Assembly: GCA_964432885.1 (NCBI GenBank)
Contig: CAYSPG010000002.1
Coordinates: 62,001 to 126,000 of the forward strand
Length of the DNA: 64,000 bases
Direction of reading: 5' to 3'
From: CAYSPG01 sp964432885
Lineage (GTDB): Bacteria > Bacteroidota > Bacteroidia > AKYH767-A > OLB10
Shown here: positions 33,762 through 41,654 of the stretch, one piece after another
Position numbering within the stretch: the stretch's first letter is position 1
Layout: each line of letters starts with the position of its first letter
Program-made: the position numbers and the translations under genes
Notes under the pieces: generated by a model
Told to the model about the DNA's origin: nothing
The model's input: the letters and a program-made list of their open reading frames with translations, nothing else
Database searches by the model: none

Positions 33762-36122
33762 TTATGCTGTTACTTGTTTCAGTTCTGCTTCAAGCTCAAG
33801 TATTGCTATACCGCAGTCATCTATTACTTTTTTTATCATTTCTGCTACCTCATCAAGGTTTATTTTTTCTTTTGAAAACTTTTCCACCTTCATCACCATC
33901 TCGTACGTTTGTTTTAAACCTACATAGTTTACCGAAGGTTTCATTTTGTGTGCAGCCTGCCTTACTTTTTCCCAGTCTTTATCTTTTAATCCCTGCTCAA
34001 GGTCGGCTAACGACAGTGGTATGTTTTGCACAAAGAGGCTTATAAACTCTTTAAAAAAATTTGCATTGGCTCCTGCCGACATCTCATGCAAAAAGGTAAG
34101 GTCGGTGATTCGCTTTTGCATTGCAGCAGGTGCTGGCAATGGCATTTCAGTTTCCACTACTGTTTGTTTAACTTCTACCGTTGCTGCTGATGGATAAACA
34201 AGTTCAATAATTTTGTTTTTTACTTCAGTAGCATCAAAGGGTTTCGAAACATAATCGTTCATGCCCACTTTGTAGCATTTTTCTTTCTCTGTTGATGTAG
34301 CGTGAGCCGTCATGGCTAAAATGGGTATGTTCTTTTTCTCGGCAGGAAAGGTTGAGCGTATTTTTTCTGCGGCTTCATACCCGTTCATTTCAGGCATTTC
34401 AATATCCATCAGAATTAAATCATATTCATTGTCTTTAAGTTTTTCAAGCGCTATTACTCCGTTTTCGGCCACATCATGCTCAAATCCCCAATCATTAATA
34501 TGTTTATTTATTATTAACCTGTTTATGTCGTTATCCTCTACCACCAGCATCTTTATCTTTTGTTTAAACCCGGTGTGTTTATCGGCAACCTTCTTTTCTG
34601 CTGTTTCAATTTCTCCCGGTTCGGGATGATTAAATGGCAGGTTAAATAAAAAATCGGTTCCAACATTCACGGTGCTTTCCACACTGATGGTTCCGCCTTG
34701 AAGTTCAACAAGTTTTTTTGCAATGCTTAAGCCCAAACCTGTGCCTCCGTACTTGCGGGCAATATCATTGCCGGCTTGCGAAAACGAATCAAAGATGGTT
34801 GCAAGCTTATTTTGTGGAATTCCAATACCAGTATCTTTAACTTTAAATCCAACCACGGTACATTTATCGTTGCTTTCAACTTTTTGCAGCACCAGGCTTA
34901 CGCTTCCATCATGAGTAAATTTAATGGCATTGCCTAACAGGTTGTTTATTATTTGCGTTAACCTAACAGGGTCGCCTTTAATCAATTGTGGGATCTCAAC
35001 ATCATCAGCAAAAACTAATTTTATCTTCTTCTCCGTTGCGCGTGTTTTAAATAACTCCATGATGGTATTAATTAAATCGCGTAAATTAAAGCACGTGTTT
35101 TCAAAAGTCATTTTCTCGGCTTCAATTTTCGAAAAATCAAGAATGTCGTTGATAATAACCAGTAAATTATCGGCTGATTTTTTTATTGCATTCAAATAAT
35201 TGTTTTGCTCTTTATTTAACTCCGATTGTAAAACAATTTTGGTGATGCCGATAATTCCATGTATGGGCGTTCGGATTTCATGGCTCATATTTGCCAAAAA
35301 CTGCTCTTTTATTTTTTGTGTTTCGGTAGAAAGTATTACCTGATTGCGTAATTCCTGCTCCTGCTCTTTGTGGCCTGTAATATCAGTTGCAATACCCATT
35401 ACGCCCGTAAAACTTCCTTCGGTTGATCGTGATGGCATGTAATGCACTTCAAAAAAACGATTGCTGAATTCTGTTAGTGTAGTAAACTCTTTTCCAAGTA
35501 GTGCATTTTTTACATCCTGCAATTTTACAGGCAAGCGGTTCCAAATTTCAAAAACCGATTTGCCAATTACATCTCCTTCTTCAAGGCTTAATGATTCCAT
35601 TGCCTTACCTTTAAAAAGAGTAAACGCTCCTGACTCATTTATTGAAAATAAAATAAGTGGCGATTTTGAAATTACCGCATTCAGCTTTTGTTCTGTTTCA
35701 ACAAGTGCCCTTTCAATACGGGTGGTATTGCTTTGCGTATCTTTAATCTTCATTGCATAGCGAATACTCTTTCCTACTGTTTCGGCCGTAATGCTGGATT
35801 TAGGTATATAATCACAAGCACCCGATTTCATGGTTTCAACGGCAAGCTTTTCATCGCCATGCGATGTAATAATAACCAAAGAAGCCTCGCCTCCTCGCCT
35901 GCGAAAGTCTTTTATAAATTGAAGACCGGTATATCCCGGAAGGTTATAGTCAACAAAAATGCAATCAAATGTTTCGGTAAGTGCAGATTCCATTCCCTGC
36001 ACATATCTATCAATCATTAATATATCAGCATTAAAGCCCGAAAGTTTTATAGCGCGTTTTATGGCAAGGCGATCCACCTCATCATCATCAATAATTAAAA
36101 GTTTAATTCGTTGTTCTATCAT
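33762..36122 (-). CDS. Hybrid sensor histidine kinase (REC-PAS-HisKA-HATPase-REC-HPt)
   Basis: 786 residues, cytosolic. Order: N-terminal receiver (about 5-125, phosphoacceptor D58 in IFVDYNLPG), PAS domain (about 145-255), HisKA with H281 in NMSHEIRTPIHG, HATPase with GTGLGLSIAKKL, second receiver (about 515-640, LILMDIEMPEMNG), and a C-terminal HPt domain with H725 in RQAAHKMKPS. All phosphorelay sites are intact, so phosphate can pass His-Asp-His within the protein and then to another regulator. The flanking genes encode two possible partners: a single-domain regulator upstream (22 nt) and an NtrC-type ATPase downstream (31 nt). Confidence 0.92.
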   Translation of the reverse strand: MIEQRIKLLIIDDDEVDRLAIKRAIKLSGFNADILMIDRYVQGMESALTETFDCIFVDYNLPGYTGLQFIKDFRRRGGEASLVIITSHGDEKLAVETMKSGACDYIPKSSITAETVGKSIRYAMKIKDTQSNTTRIERALVETEQKLNAVISKSPLILFSINESGAFTLFKGKAMESLSLEEGDVIGKSVFEIWNRLPVKLQDVKNALLGKEFTTLTEFSNRFFEVHYMPSRSTEGSFTGVMGIATDITGHKEQEQELRNQVILSTETQKIKEQFLANMSHEIRTPIHGIIGITKIVLQSELNKEQNNYLNAIKKSADNLLVIINDILDFSKIEAEKMTFENTCFNLRDLINTIMELFKTRATEKKIKLVFADDVEIPQLIKGDPVRLTQIINNLLGNAIKFTHDGSVSLVLQKVESNDKCTVVGFKVKDTGIGIPQNKLATIFDSFSQAGNDIARKYGGTGLGLSIAKKLVELQGGTISVESTVNVGTDFLFNLPFNHPEPGEIETAEKKVADKHTGFKQKIKMLVVEDNDINRLIINKHINDWGFEHDVAENGVIALEKLKDNEYDLILMDIEMPEMNGYEAAEKIRSTFPAEKKNIPILAMTAHATSTEKEKCYKVGMNDYVSKPFDATEVKNKIIELVYPSAATVEVKQTVVETEMPLPAPAAMQKRITDLTFLHEMSAGANANFFKEFISLFVQNIPLSLADLEQGLKDKDWEKVRQAAHKMKPSVNYVGLKQTYEMVMKVEKFSKEKINLDEVAEMIKKVIDDCGIAILELEAELKQVTA

Positions 36123-36144
36123 ATTATTTTTTTCAAAGGTTTAT

Positions 36145-36579
36145 TTATTCAGGTAATTCGGTAAGCGACCAGTAGTTTTTTAAAACTGAAACAGCATTCA
36201 CAAATTTTTCAAACGAAATGGGTTTTAAAATATATCCTGCCACATTTAAGCTATAGGCTTCATATTTGTCTTTGTTATCGTTGGATGTGGTCATTATAAA
36301 TACACTTATTGCTTTTAACTCCTCATCTTTTCGCATTTCCTTTAATAATTCAATACCGTTCATTCGTGGCATATTTATATCAAGCAACATTATTTTGGGA
36401 ATGGGTGAAATGCGTAGTTTTCCATTTTCACCTTTAAGCATTTCAAGTGCTTCCAGGCCATCGTTGGCAACATGCAGCGGATTTAAAATGTTATTTTTTT
36501 CAAATGCCCGCTTTACATTCATTCGGTCCACCTGATCGTCTTCAACCAAAATAATATTTACCAGTTTTTCGTCCTGCAT
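36145..36579 (-). CDS. Single-domain response regulator
   Basis: 144 residues, a receiver domain only, of the Rcp1/CheY-like group with an ILVEDDQVD start. Phosphoacceptor D67 (IMLLDINMPRMNG), Thr in FIMTTSNDNKD, and Lys in YILKPISFEKF are present. It has no output domain, so it probably shuttles phosphate from a kinase to a partner or acts by protein contact. First gene of the operon with the hybrid kinase, 22 nt upstream of it. The 214 nt before it hold no other gene. Confidence 0.9.
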   Translation of the reverse strand: MQDEKLVNIILVEDDQVDRMNVKRAFEKNNILNPLHVANDGLEALEMLKGENGKLRISPIPKIMLLDINMPRMNGIELLKEMRKDEELKAISVFIMTTSNDNKDKYEAYSLNVAGYILKPISFEKFVNAVSVLKNYWSLTELPE

Positions 36580-36793
36580 GTTTTACAATTACGTATTGCT
36601 TATACTACTAAATGCAGCGCAGGTTTCTATTTTAAAAACCCAAATGGTAATACACGGAAAAACTATGTGTAAGGTTTATAGTTTTTTTAAACGATTACGG
36701 TGTTAATGGCAACAGCATATACAAGCACAAACAACCACGTTAGATAAAAACAAACTAAAAAACACAGGTAAGAAAAACAAAAAGTAACCCAAA

Positions 36794-37504
36794 TTAAAAG
36801 TTGGGTTTCAGCAAATATTTTGAATAAAAAGAGTCAATATGCGCTTTGGCTTCATCAGCAGTATCGGCAATTTTAATCAGGTTTAAATCTTCGGGATTTA
36901 TATTTTTTTCCTCAATCATCACGGTGCTAATCCACTCAAACAATTTTCCCCAGTAACTTTTCCCAATCAATACAATTGGAAACTTGCCTATTTTTTTTGT
37001 TTGTATAAGTGTCATTGCTTCAAACAACTCATCCAGTGTTCCAAAGCCACCGGGCAATACAATAAAGCCTTGTGAGTATTTGATAAACATAACTTTTCTC
37101 ACAAAGAAATAGTCAAACGTTATTAGTTTGTCTAAGTCAATAAACGGATTTGCACCTTGTTCAAACGGTAGTTTAATATTTAAGCCTACCGATTTTCCTC
37201 CGGCACGCTGTGCCCCTTTATTACCTGCTTCCATAATTCCAGGTCCACCTCCTGTAATAATTCCGTAACCCGAAAGCGTAAGTTTATATGCTATTTCTTC
37301 GGCAAGAATATAGTATCGATTATCGGGCTTGGTTCGTGCAGAGCCAAAAATTGAAACGCAAGGGCCAATTTTTCCCATCTTTTCAAACCCCTCAACAAAC
37401 TCACTCATTATTTTAAAAATCTGCCAGGTATCTTCTGATTTTATTTCCTGCCAATTTTTCTCACTAAAGGCTTCTCGGATTTTTGCTTCTTCGGATGATG
37501 TCAT
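36794..37504 (-). CDS. LOG-family protein (TIGR00730; nucleoside-monophosphate phosphoribohydrolase-like)
   Basis: 236 residues with the Rossmann fold of LOG/TIGR00730 proteins. The signature motifs are GGGPGIMEA (85-93) and PGGFGTLDE (151-159), which form the nucleotide site and carry the catalytic Glu and Arg in related enzymes. Characterised members release adenine-type bases from nucleoside 5'-monophosphates (cytokinin activation in plants and actinomycetes); the bacterial role here is probably nucleotide salvage. Transcribed alone, divergent from the BNR-repeat gene with a palindrome between them. Confidence 0.88.
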   Translation of the reverse strand: MTSSEEAKIREAFSEKNWQEIKSEDTWQIFKIMSEFVEGFEKMGKIGPCVSIFGSARTKPDNRYYILAEEIAYKLTLSGYGIITGGGPGIMEAGNKGAQRAGGKSVGLNIKLPFEQGANPFIDLDKLITFDYFFVRKVMFIKYSQGFIVLPGGFGTLDELFEAMTLIQTKKIGKFPIVLIGKSYWGKLFEWISTVMIEEKNINPEDLNLIKIADTADEAKAHIDSFYSKYLLKPNF

Positions 37505-37581
37505 TTACGAATCGTTTTTTTGCGCGGTAAAATTAATGCAATTAAAATTTTATCCGGGCTGTATTATTTATAAATTATATA

Positions 37582-37596
37582 AACGAATTATTCGTT
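37582..37596. promoter_or_regulatory. 15-bp palindrome in a divergent promoter region
   Basis: AACGAAT-T-ATTCGTT is a perfect palindrome with a single central base, in the 164-nt gap between the LOG gene (leftward from 37504) and the BNR gene (rightward from 37669). It could be an operator. No regulator is encoded next to it. Confidence 0.3.
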
Positions 37597-37668
37597 CAAA
37601 AGGTTATAAAATACATGATAGAACCAAAAGATGTTTTATTTAACTTTAGGGCACAAATATGAAAAGCA

Positions 37669-40185
37669 ATGAATAAAAAAATTGTTATTGCAAGTATTAC
37701 AACTTTAGTTTTTGCCTGTATTTTTTTCTTTGGCAAGCCTGTTATAAATTTATTCGTAACAAAAACGCAACCTAAAAAAACCGAAGGGGGTGGTCAGTAT
37801 CATTTTATGCAACGTAGTTTTCCTTACGGAAAAGTTGATTACAGTGCGCAACGAAAAGCAGCAGAAAGTTTTAAAAATAATACAAGTGCATTACGAAATG
37901 CTTCAGCAGTTAGCTGGCAATTTGCCGGGCCAATTAATGTTGGCGGTCGCATAACAGATATTGCCATTAACCCGCTAAATCCAAACTCGGCATACCTGAG
38001 TGCAGCAAGTGGTGGTGTTTTTAAAACAACTGATGGCGGAAATTCATGGAGTGCAATTTTCGATAATGAATCAACACTTTCGATTGGCGATTTGGCAATA
38101 GCACCATCAGATAGTAATATAATTTATGTTGGAACAGGCGAAGCAAATGGCGGAAGTGGTTCTTTAACGTATGATGCCAATGGTATTTACAAATCTACTG
38201 ATGCAGGAGGAAGTTGGATAAATATTGGATTACAAAACTCACGCATGACAGGCAAAGTTGAAGTGCATCCAACAAATCCTGACATAGTTTTTGCCGCCAC
38301 TATGGGAAATTTATATGGCAAGGGCCCCGACAGGGGCTTGTACCGTACCACAAATGGCGGAACATCATGGACAAAAGTTTTGTTTGTAAATGATTCAACC
38401 GGTGCAATAGATGTTGTTATAAATCCAACCAATCCTAATTTAATTTTTTGCTCAACCTGGCAGCGTACCCGATATGCAGATGCAAAATATTATCAGGGAG
38501 TTGAGAGTGGAATTTGGAAATCAACCGATGGTGGAACAACATGGACAAGACTTGGTGCAACGCAGGGGTTGCCTGCATTGGGTGTTGATTACAGCCGCAT
38601 TGGATTGGCCATAGCTCCCTCAAATCCACAGGTAATGTATGCATCTTATCATGACACAAATGGGTTTTTAGGTATGTGGAAAAGCGTAAATGCCGGAACC
38701 TCATGGATACGCATTGACGATGTAAATAATACCGCAAATGTTATTACTGCAATTTATTGGGAAGGAAAAATTACGGTTGATCCCAATAATGAGGATGTCG
38801 TTTATCTAACCGGATTGGAATTGTATAAATCAACGGATGGCGGAATTATTTTTACCCCAACATTTACCGATGCTCATGTTGACCATCACTCAGTTGCCAT
38901 TCATCCATCAAACTCAAATATTGTTTGGAACGGACACGATGGCGGATTAAATATTTCTAATAATGCCGGTTTAACATCGGTACACAACGAAACGTTACCC
39001 ATTTCACAAGTTTATCGTCTAGAAATTGACAACACGTTACCCTCTAATTTATACAATGGTTTGCAGGATAATGGAACTAGCCGCACACCAACAGGATTAC
39101 TAAACGACTATGAGTTTTTATTTGGCGGTGATGGCTTTCAGCCGCTGGTAGCTCCCACCAATAACCAGGTTTTGTTTGTTCAATATCAGTATGGAAATTT
39201 GTTTAAGAGCACCGATGGAGGTTTGAATTTTAATTTTGCAACCAACGGAATTTTTGGCTCCGCAAATTGGAATACACCCATCGTATTTGACCCGGCAGAC
39301 GATAACACAATGTATTACGGTTCGCAAAAAGTTTTTCAATCACTTGATCAGGGTGATAACTGGATAGATATTAGTCCTGATTTAACCACTGTACAGCCCA
39401 CCAATTTATTGTTCGGAACTATTTTCGCTCTTGATGTATCTCCAATAAACAGCAATATTATTTATGCCGGTTGTGATGACGGAAATGTGTGGAATACTTT
39501 AAATGGTGGTGGCACATGGACAAATATTACCGGCACACTACCGCAACGGTGGATAACACAGGTTGAATGTGATCCGTTTAATGCAGCTACCGCTTATGTA
39601 ACTTTATCAGGCTATCGTTTTAATGATAACATGAGTCATATTTATAAAACAACAAATAATGGTTTAACCTGGACAAGCATTAGTGGTAATTTACCTCCAA
39701 TTCCTGTTAATGATATTGATGCTGACCCATCAAATCAAAATGTATTGTATGCAGCAACTGATGTAGGAGTGTACTTTACCACCAATGGTGGCAACTCATG
39801 GAATGTGATGGGAGCAGGTATGCCAATAGTTGTGTGTAATGATATTAAAATTCATCAGCCAACACGCACGCTTGTGGTTGGCACCTATGGCAGAGGAATG
39901 TATAAAATAAACTTAGATCTTGTGCTCGGCATAAAAAACTCAACGCAACAAAATGTTCAAATAAAAATTACACCAACACTAATATCTGATTATTTTGATG
40001 TGATTGATAACAGCAGTCGCGAAAAACATATTGCAGTGTTTGATATCAATGGTAGAAAAAATTTTGAAACCAGCTTTAAACAACTTCATTTTCGTGTGCA
40101 AACCGAAAACTGGAAACAAGGCGTTTATTTTGTTGAAGTTAATGAAGCAAATAATAAGGTAGTAAAGAAGATTGTAGTAAATTAG
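37669..40185 (+). CDS. Secreted BNR/sortilin-like beta-propeller protein, T9SS cargo
   Basis: 838 residues. An N-terminal membrane/signal segment (MNKKIVIASITTLVFACIFFF) and then many repeats of the type GGVFKTTDGGNSWS, KSTDGGTTWTR, KTTNNGLTWTS, the Asp-box of BNR/sialidase-like and sortilin/VPS10 propellers. The blades span about residues 65-740. The tail (about 750-838) resembles a T9SS sorting domain (KQGVYFVEVNEANNKVVKKIVVN) though the usual YPNP start is weak (ITPTLISDYF). No sialidase catalytic residues were identified; the propeller probably binds ligand. Single gene, with a near-consensus -7 box (TAACTTTA) upstream. Confidence 0.82.
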   Translation: MNKKIVIASITTLVFACIFFFGKPVINLFVTKTQPKKTEGGGQYHFMQRSFPYGKVDYSAQRKAAESFKNNTSALRNASAVSWQFAGPINVGGRITDIAINPLNPNSAYLSAASGGVFKTTDGGNSWSAIFDNESTLSIGDLAIAPSDSNIIYVGTGEANGGSGSLTYDANGIYKSTDAGGSWINIGLQNSRMTGKVEVHPTNPDIVFAATMGNLYGKGPDRGLYRTTNGGTSWTKVLFVNDSTGAIDVVINPTNPNLIFCSTWQRTRYADAKYYQGVESGIWKSTDGGTTWTRLGATQGLPALGVDYSRIGLAIAPSNPQVMYASYHDTNGFLGMWKSVNAGTSWIRIDDVNNTANVITAIYWEGKITVDPNNEDVVYLTGLELYKSTDGGIIFTPTFTDAHVDHHSVAIHPSNSNIVWNGHDGGLNISNNAGLTSVHNETLPISQVYRLEIDNTLPSNLYNGLQDNGTSRTPTGLLNDYEFLFGGDGFQPLVAPTNNQVLFVQYQYGNLFKSTDGGLNFNFATNGIFGSANWNTPIVFDPADDNTMYYGSQKVFQSLDQGDNWIDISPDLTTVQPTNLLFGTIFALDVSPINSNIIYAGCDDGNVWNTLNGGGTWTNITGTLPQRWITQVECDPFNAATAYVTLSGYRFNDNMSHIYKTTNNGLTWTSISGNLPPIPVNDIDADPSNQNVLYAATDVGVYFTTNGGNSWNVMGAGMPIVVCNDIKIHQPTRTLVVGTYGRGMYKINLDLVLGIKNSTQQNVQIKITPTLISDYFDVIDNSSREKHIAVFDINGRKNFETSFKQLHFRVQTENWKQGVYFVEVNEANNKVVKKIVVN

Positions 40186-40200
40186 TTACGCATTTTTAGT

Positions 40201-40953
40201 TCAACTTAATTTCGAAACCAAAAACTCCCTGTTCATCCTTGCAATATTTTCAACCGAAATATTTTTAGGACACTCTGCTTCGCATGCATACGTGTTAGTG
40301 CAATTTCCAAAGCCTTCGGCATCCATTTGTGCAACCATTTTTTCTACACGTGTTTTTGCTTCTACTTTTCCCTGAGGCAATAAAGCAAGTTGCGAAACTT
40401 TTGCTGATACAAATAGCATTGCAGAAGAATTTTTACATGCAGCCACACATGCACCGCAACCAATGCATGCCGCAGCATTAAATGCATTATCGGCATCATC
40501 TTTTGGAATTAAAATAGAATTTGCATCACGCGCATTACCTGTGTTCACACTTACAAACCCACCAGCTGACATTATTCTGTCAAACGAACTTCTGTCAACA
40601 GCCAAATCTTTTATTACAGGAAATGCTGCCGAACGCCAAGGTTCCACAACAATTATATCTCCATCTTTAAACGAACGCATGTGTAACTGACAAGTGGTAA
40701 CTCCCTGCAACGGTCCATGCGGGCGGCCATTTATATACATACTGCACATACCACAAATACCTTCGCGGCAATCGTGGTCAAATGCGATGGGGTCTTTACC
40801 TTCGGTGATGAGTTGTTCGTTCAGCACATCAAACATTTCCAAAAAAGACATATCGGGTGAAATATTTTTTACCGGATAGGTTTCAAATTTTCCGCGTTCG
40901 TTTTTGTTTTTTTGTTTCCAGACTTTTAAAGTCAGATTCATATTTCCACTCAT
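40201..40953 (-). CDS. sdhB: Succinate dehydrogenase/fumarate reductase iron-sulfur subunit
   Basis: 250 residues. The N-terminal domain binds the [2Fe-2S] cluster through Cys62, Cys67, Cys70 and Cys88. The C-terminal domain has Cys163, Cys166 and Cys169 plus Cys228 for [4Fe-4S], and Cys173, Cys218 and Cys224 for [3Fe-4S], all in their normal spacing. It passes electrons between SdhA FAD and the quinone site of SdhC. Its ATG lies only 2 nt after the stop of a HepT toxin gene, so it is translated from a message that also carries the toxin-antitoxin pair, unlike the usual direct sdhA-sdhB junction. Confidence 0.96.
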   Translation of the reverse strand: MSGNMNLTLKVWKQKNKNERGKFETYPVKNISPDMSFLEMFDVLNEQLITEGKDPIAFDHDCREGICGMCSMYINGRPHGPLQGVTTCQLHMRSFKDGDIIVVEPWRSAAFPVIKDLAVDRSSFDRIMSAGGFVSVNTGNARDANSILIPKDDADNAFNAAACIGCGACVAACKNSSAMLFVSAKVSQLALLPQGKVEAKTRVEKMVAQMDAEGFGNCTNTYACEAECPKNISVENIARMNREFLVSKLS

Positions 40954-40955
40954 AA

Positions 40956-41288
40956 CTAAATTAATTTTTCTATATATTTTTTCAATTCAGAAATATCTTC
41001 CTTTACAATCTTCCAAACTATTGGCAGATTCGTACCCTGATAATCATGTACAATCCTATTTCTCAATCCCCTTAGTTTAAACCAATTTATTTCTCCATTG
41101 CTATCTTTAAATTCCTCTGACAGTTTGTTTGCCGTTTCACCAATCTGAATGAGGGTTAACAATACTGCATCAATAGTTTTTTCATCAATCAGAAATTCTT
41201 CTTCTGTTTGGCTGGCAACATATTTTTCAATTTTCTCAATAAAATCAAAAATTATCCTAAGATAAACTATATCAACATGTTCAGACAT
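40956..41288 (-). CDS. hepT: HepT-like toxin (DUF86, HEPN RNase)
   Basis: 110 residues, helical. The HEPN nuclease motif RX4HXY is visible as RNRIVHDY at about residues 82-89, so the RNase residues are intact. In characterised pairs the antitoxin MntA modifies the Tyr of this motif with AMP and so blocks the nuclease. The start codon overlaps the end of the mntA-like gene by 8 nt, the usual arrangement. The stop is 2 nt before the sdhB start. A complete and apparently functional toxin inside a core metabolic operon is unusual. Confidence 0.85.
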   Translation of the reverse strand: MSEHVDIVYLRIIFDFIEKIEKYVASQTEEEFLIDEKTIDAVLLTLIQIGETANKLSEEFKDSNGEINWFKLRGLRNRIVHDYQGTNLPIVWKIVKEDISELKKYIEKLI

Positions 41289-41574
41289 ACAACAAATCTT
41301 TTTGAACGTATGGAAGAATATGCCTGTTTATAGAACCCTCTGTAACTAAATCAACTTTTTTATTTAAAAGTTTTTCTAATTCATCAGCAAGCAAAACAAA
41401 TTCTAAACCTATACTTCTGTCAAAACCAACCATTAAATCCACATCACTTTTGTCTGTAAAATCTTTTCTTGTATAAGAACCAAAAACACCAAGATTACTC
41501 ACACCATATTTTTCGTGCAGGTATTCCTTTTTTGATTTAAGGATTGTGATTATGTTTTCTAATTCCTTTGTCAT
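41281..41574 (-). CDS. mntA: MntA-like nucleotidyltransferase antitoxin
   Basis: 97 residues of the minimal nucleotidyltransferase family. The catalytic pattern GSX10DXD is present as GSYTRKDFTDKSDVD at about residues 31-45, preceded by GVSNLGVF. Such antitoxins inactivate the HepT partner by adding AMP to its active-site Tyr. The gene precedes and overlaps hepT. Its upstream region, between sdhA and this gene, consists almost entirely of an 8-bp-periodic inverted element (41587-41654). Confidence 0.85.
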   Translation of the reverse strand: MTKELENIITILKSKKEYLHEKYGVSNLGVFGSYTRKDFTDKSDVDLMVGFDRSIGLEFVLLADELEKLLNKKVDLVTEGSINRHILPYVQKDLLYV

Positions 41575-41586
41575 CCCTTTTGAGTC

Positions 41587-41654
41587 GTTTAAATGTTCAA
41601 AAGTTTAAAAACATCTATTGTCAAACTATTGAACTTTTAAACCCTTAAACTTTT
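41587..41654. repeat. 8-bp-periodic inverted element between sdhA and mntA
   Basis: Three 8-mers GTTTAAAT, GTTCAAAA, GTTTAAAA (41587-41610) are followed by four in the opposite sense, AAACTATT, GAACTTTT, AAACCCTT, AAACTTTT (41623-41654). A 10-bp perfect inverted repeat links them (41599-41608 with 41645-41654). It fills the whole gap between the sdhA stop and mntA. Confidence 0.75.

Noticed and set aside
40956..41654. Insertion sequence or integrated element carrying the toxin-antitoxin pair
   Set aside because: No transposase or integrase and no direct repeats at the edges were seen; only the 8-bp-periodic element is present on one side.
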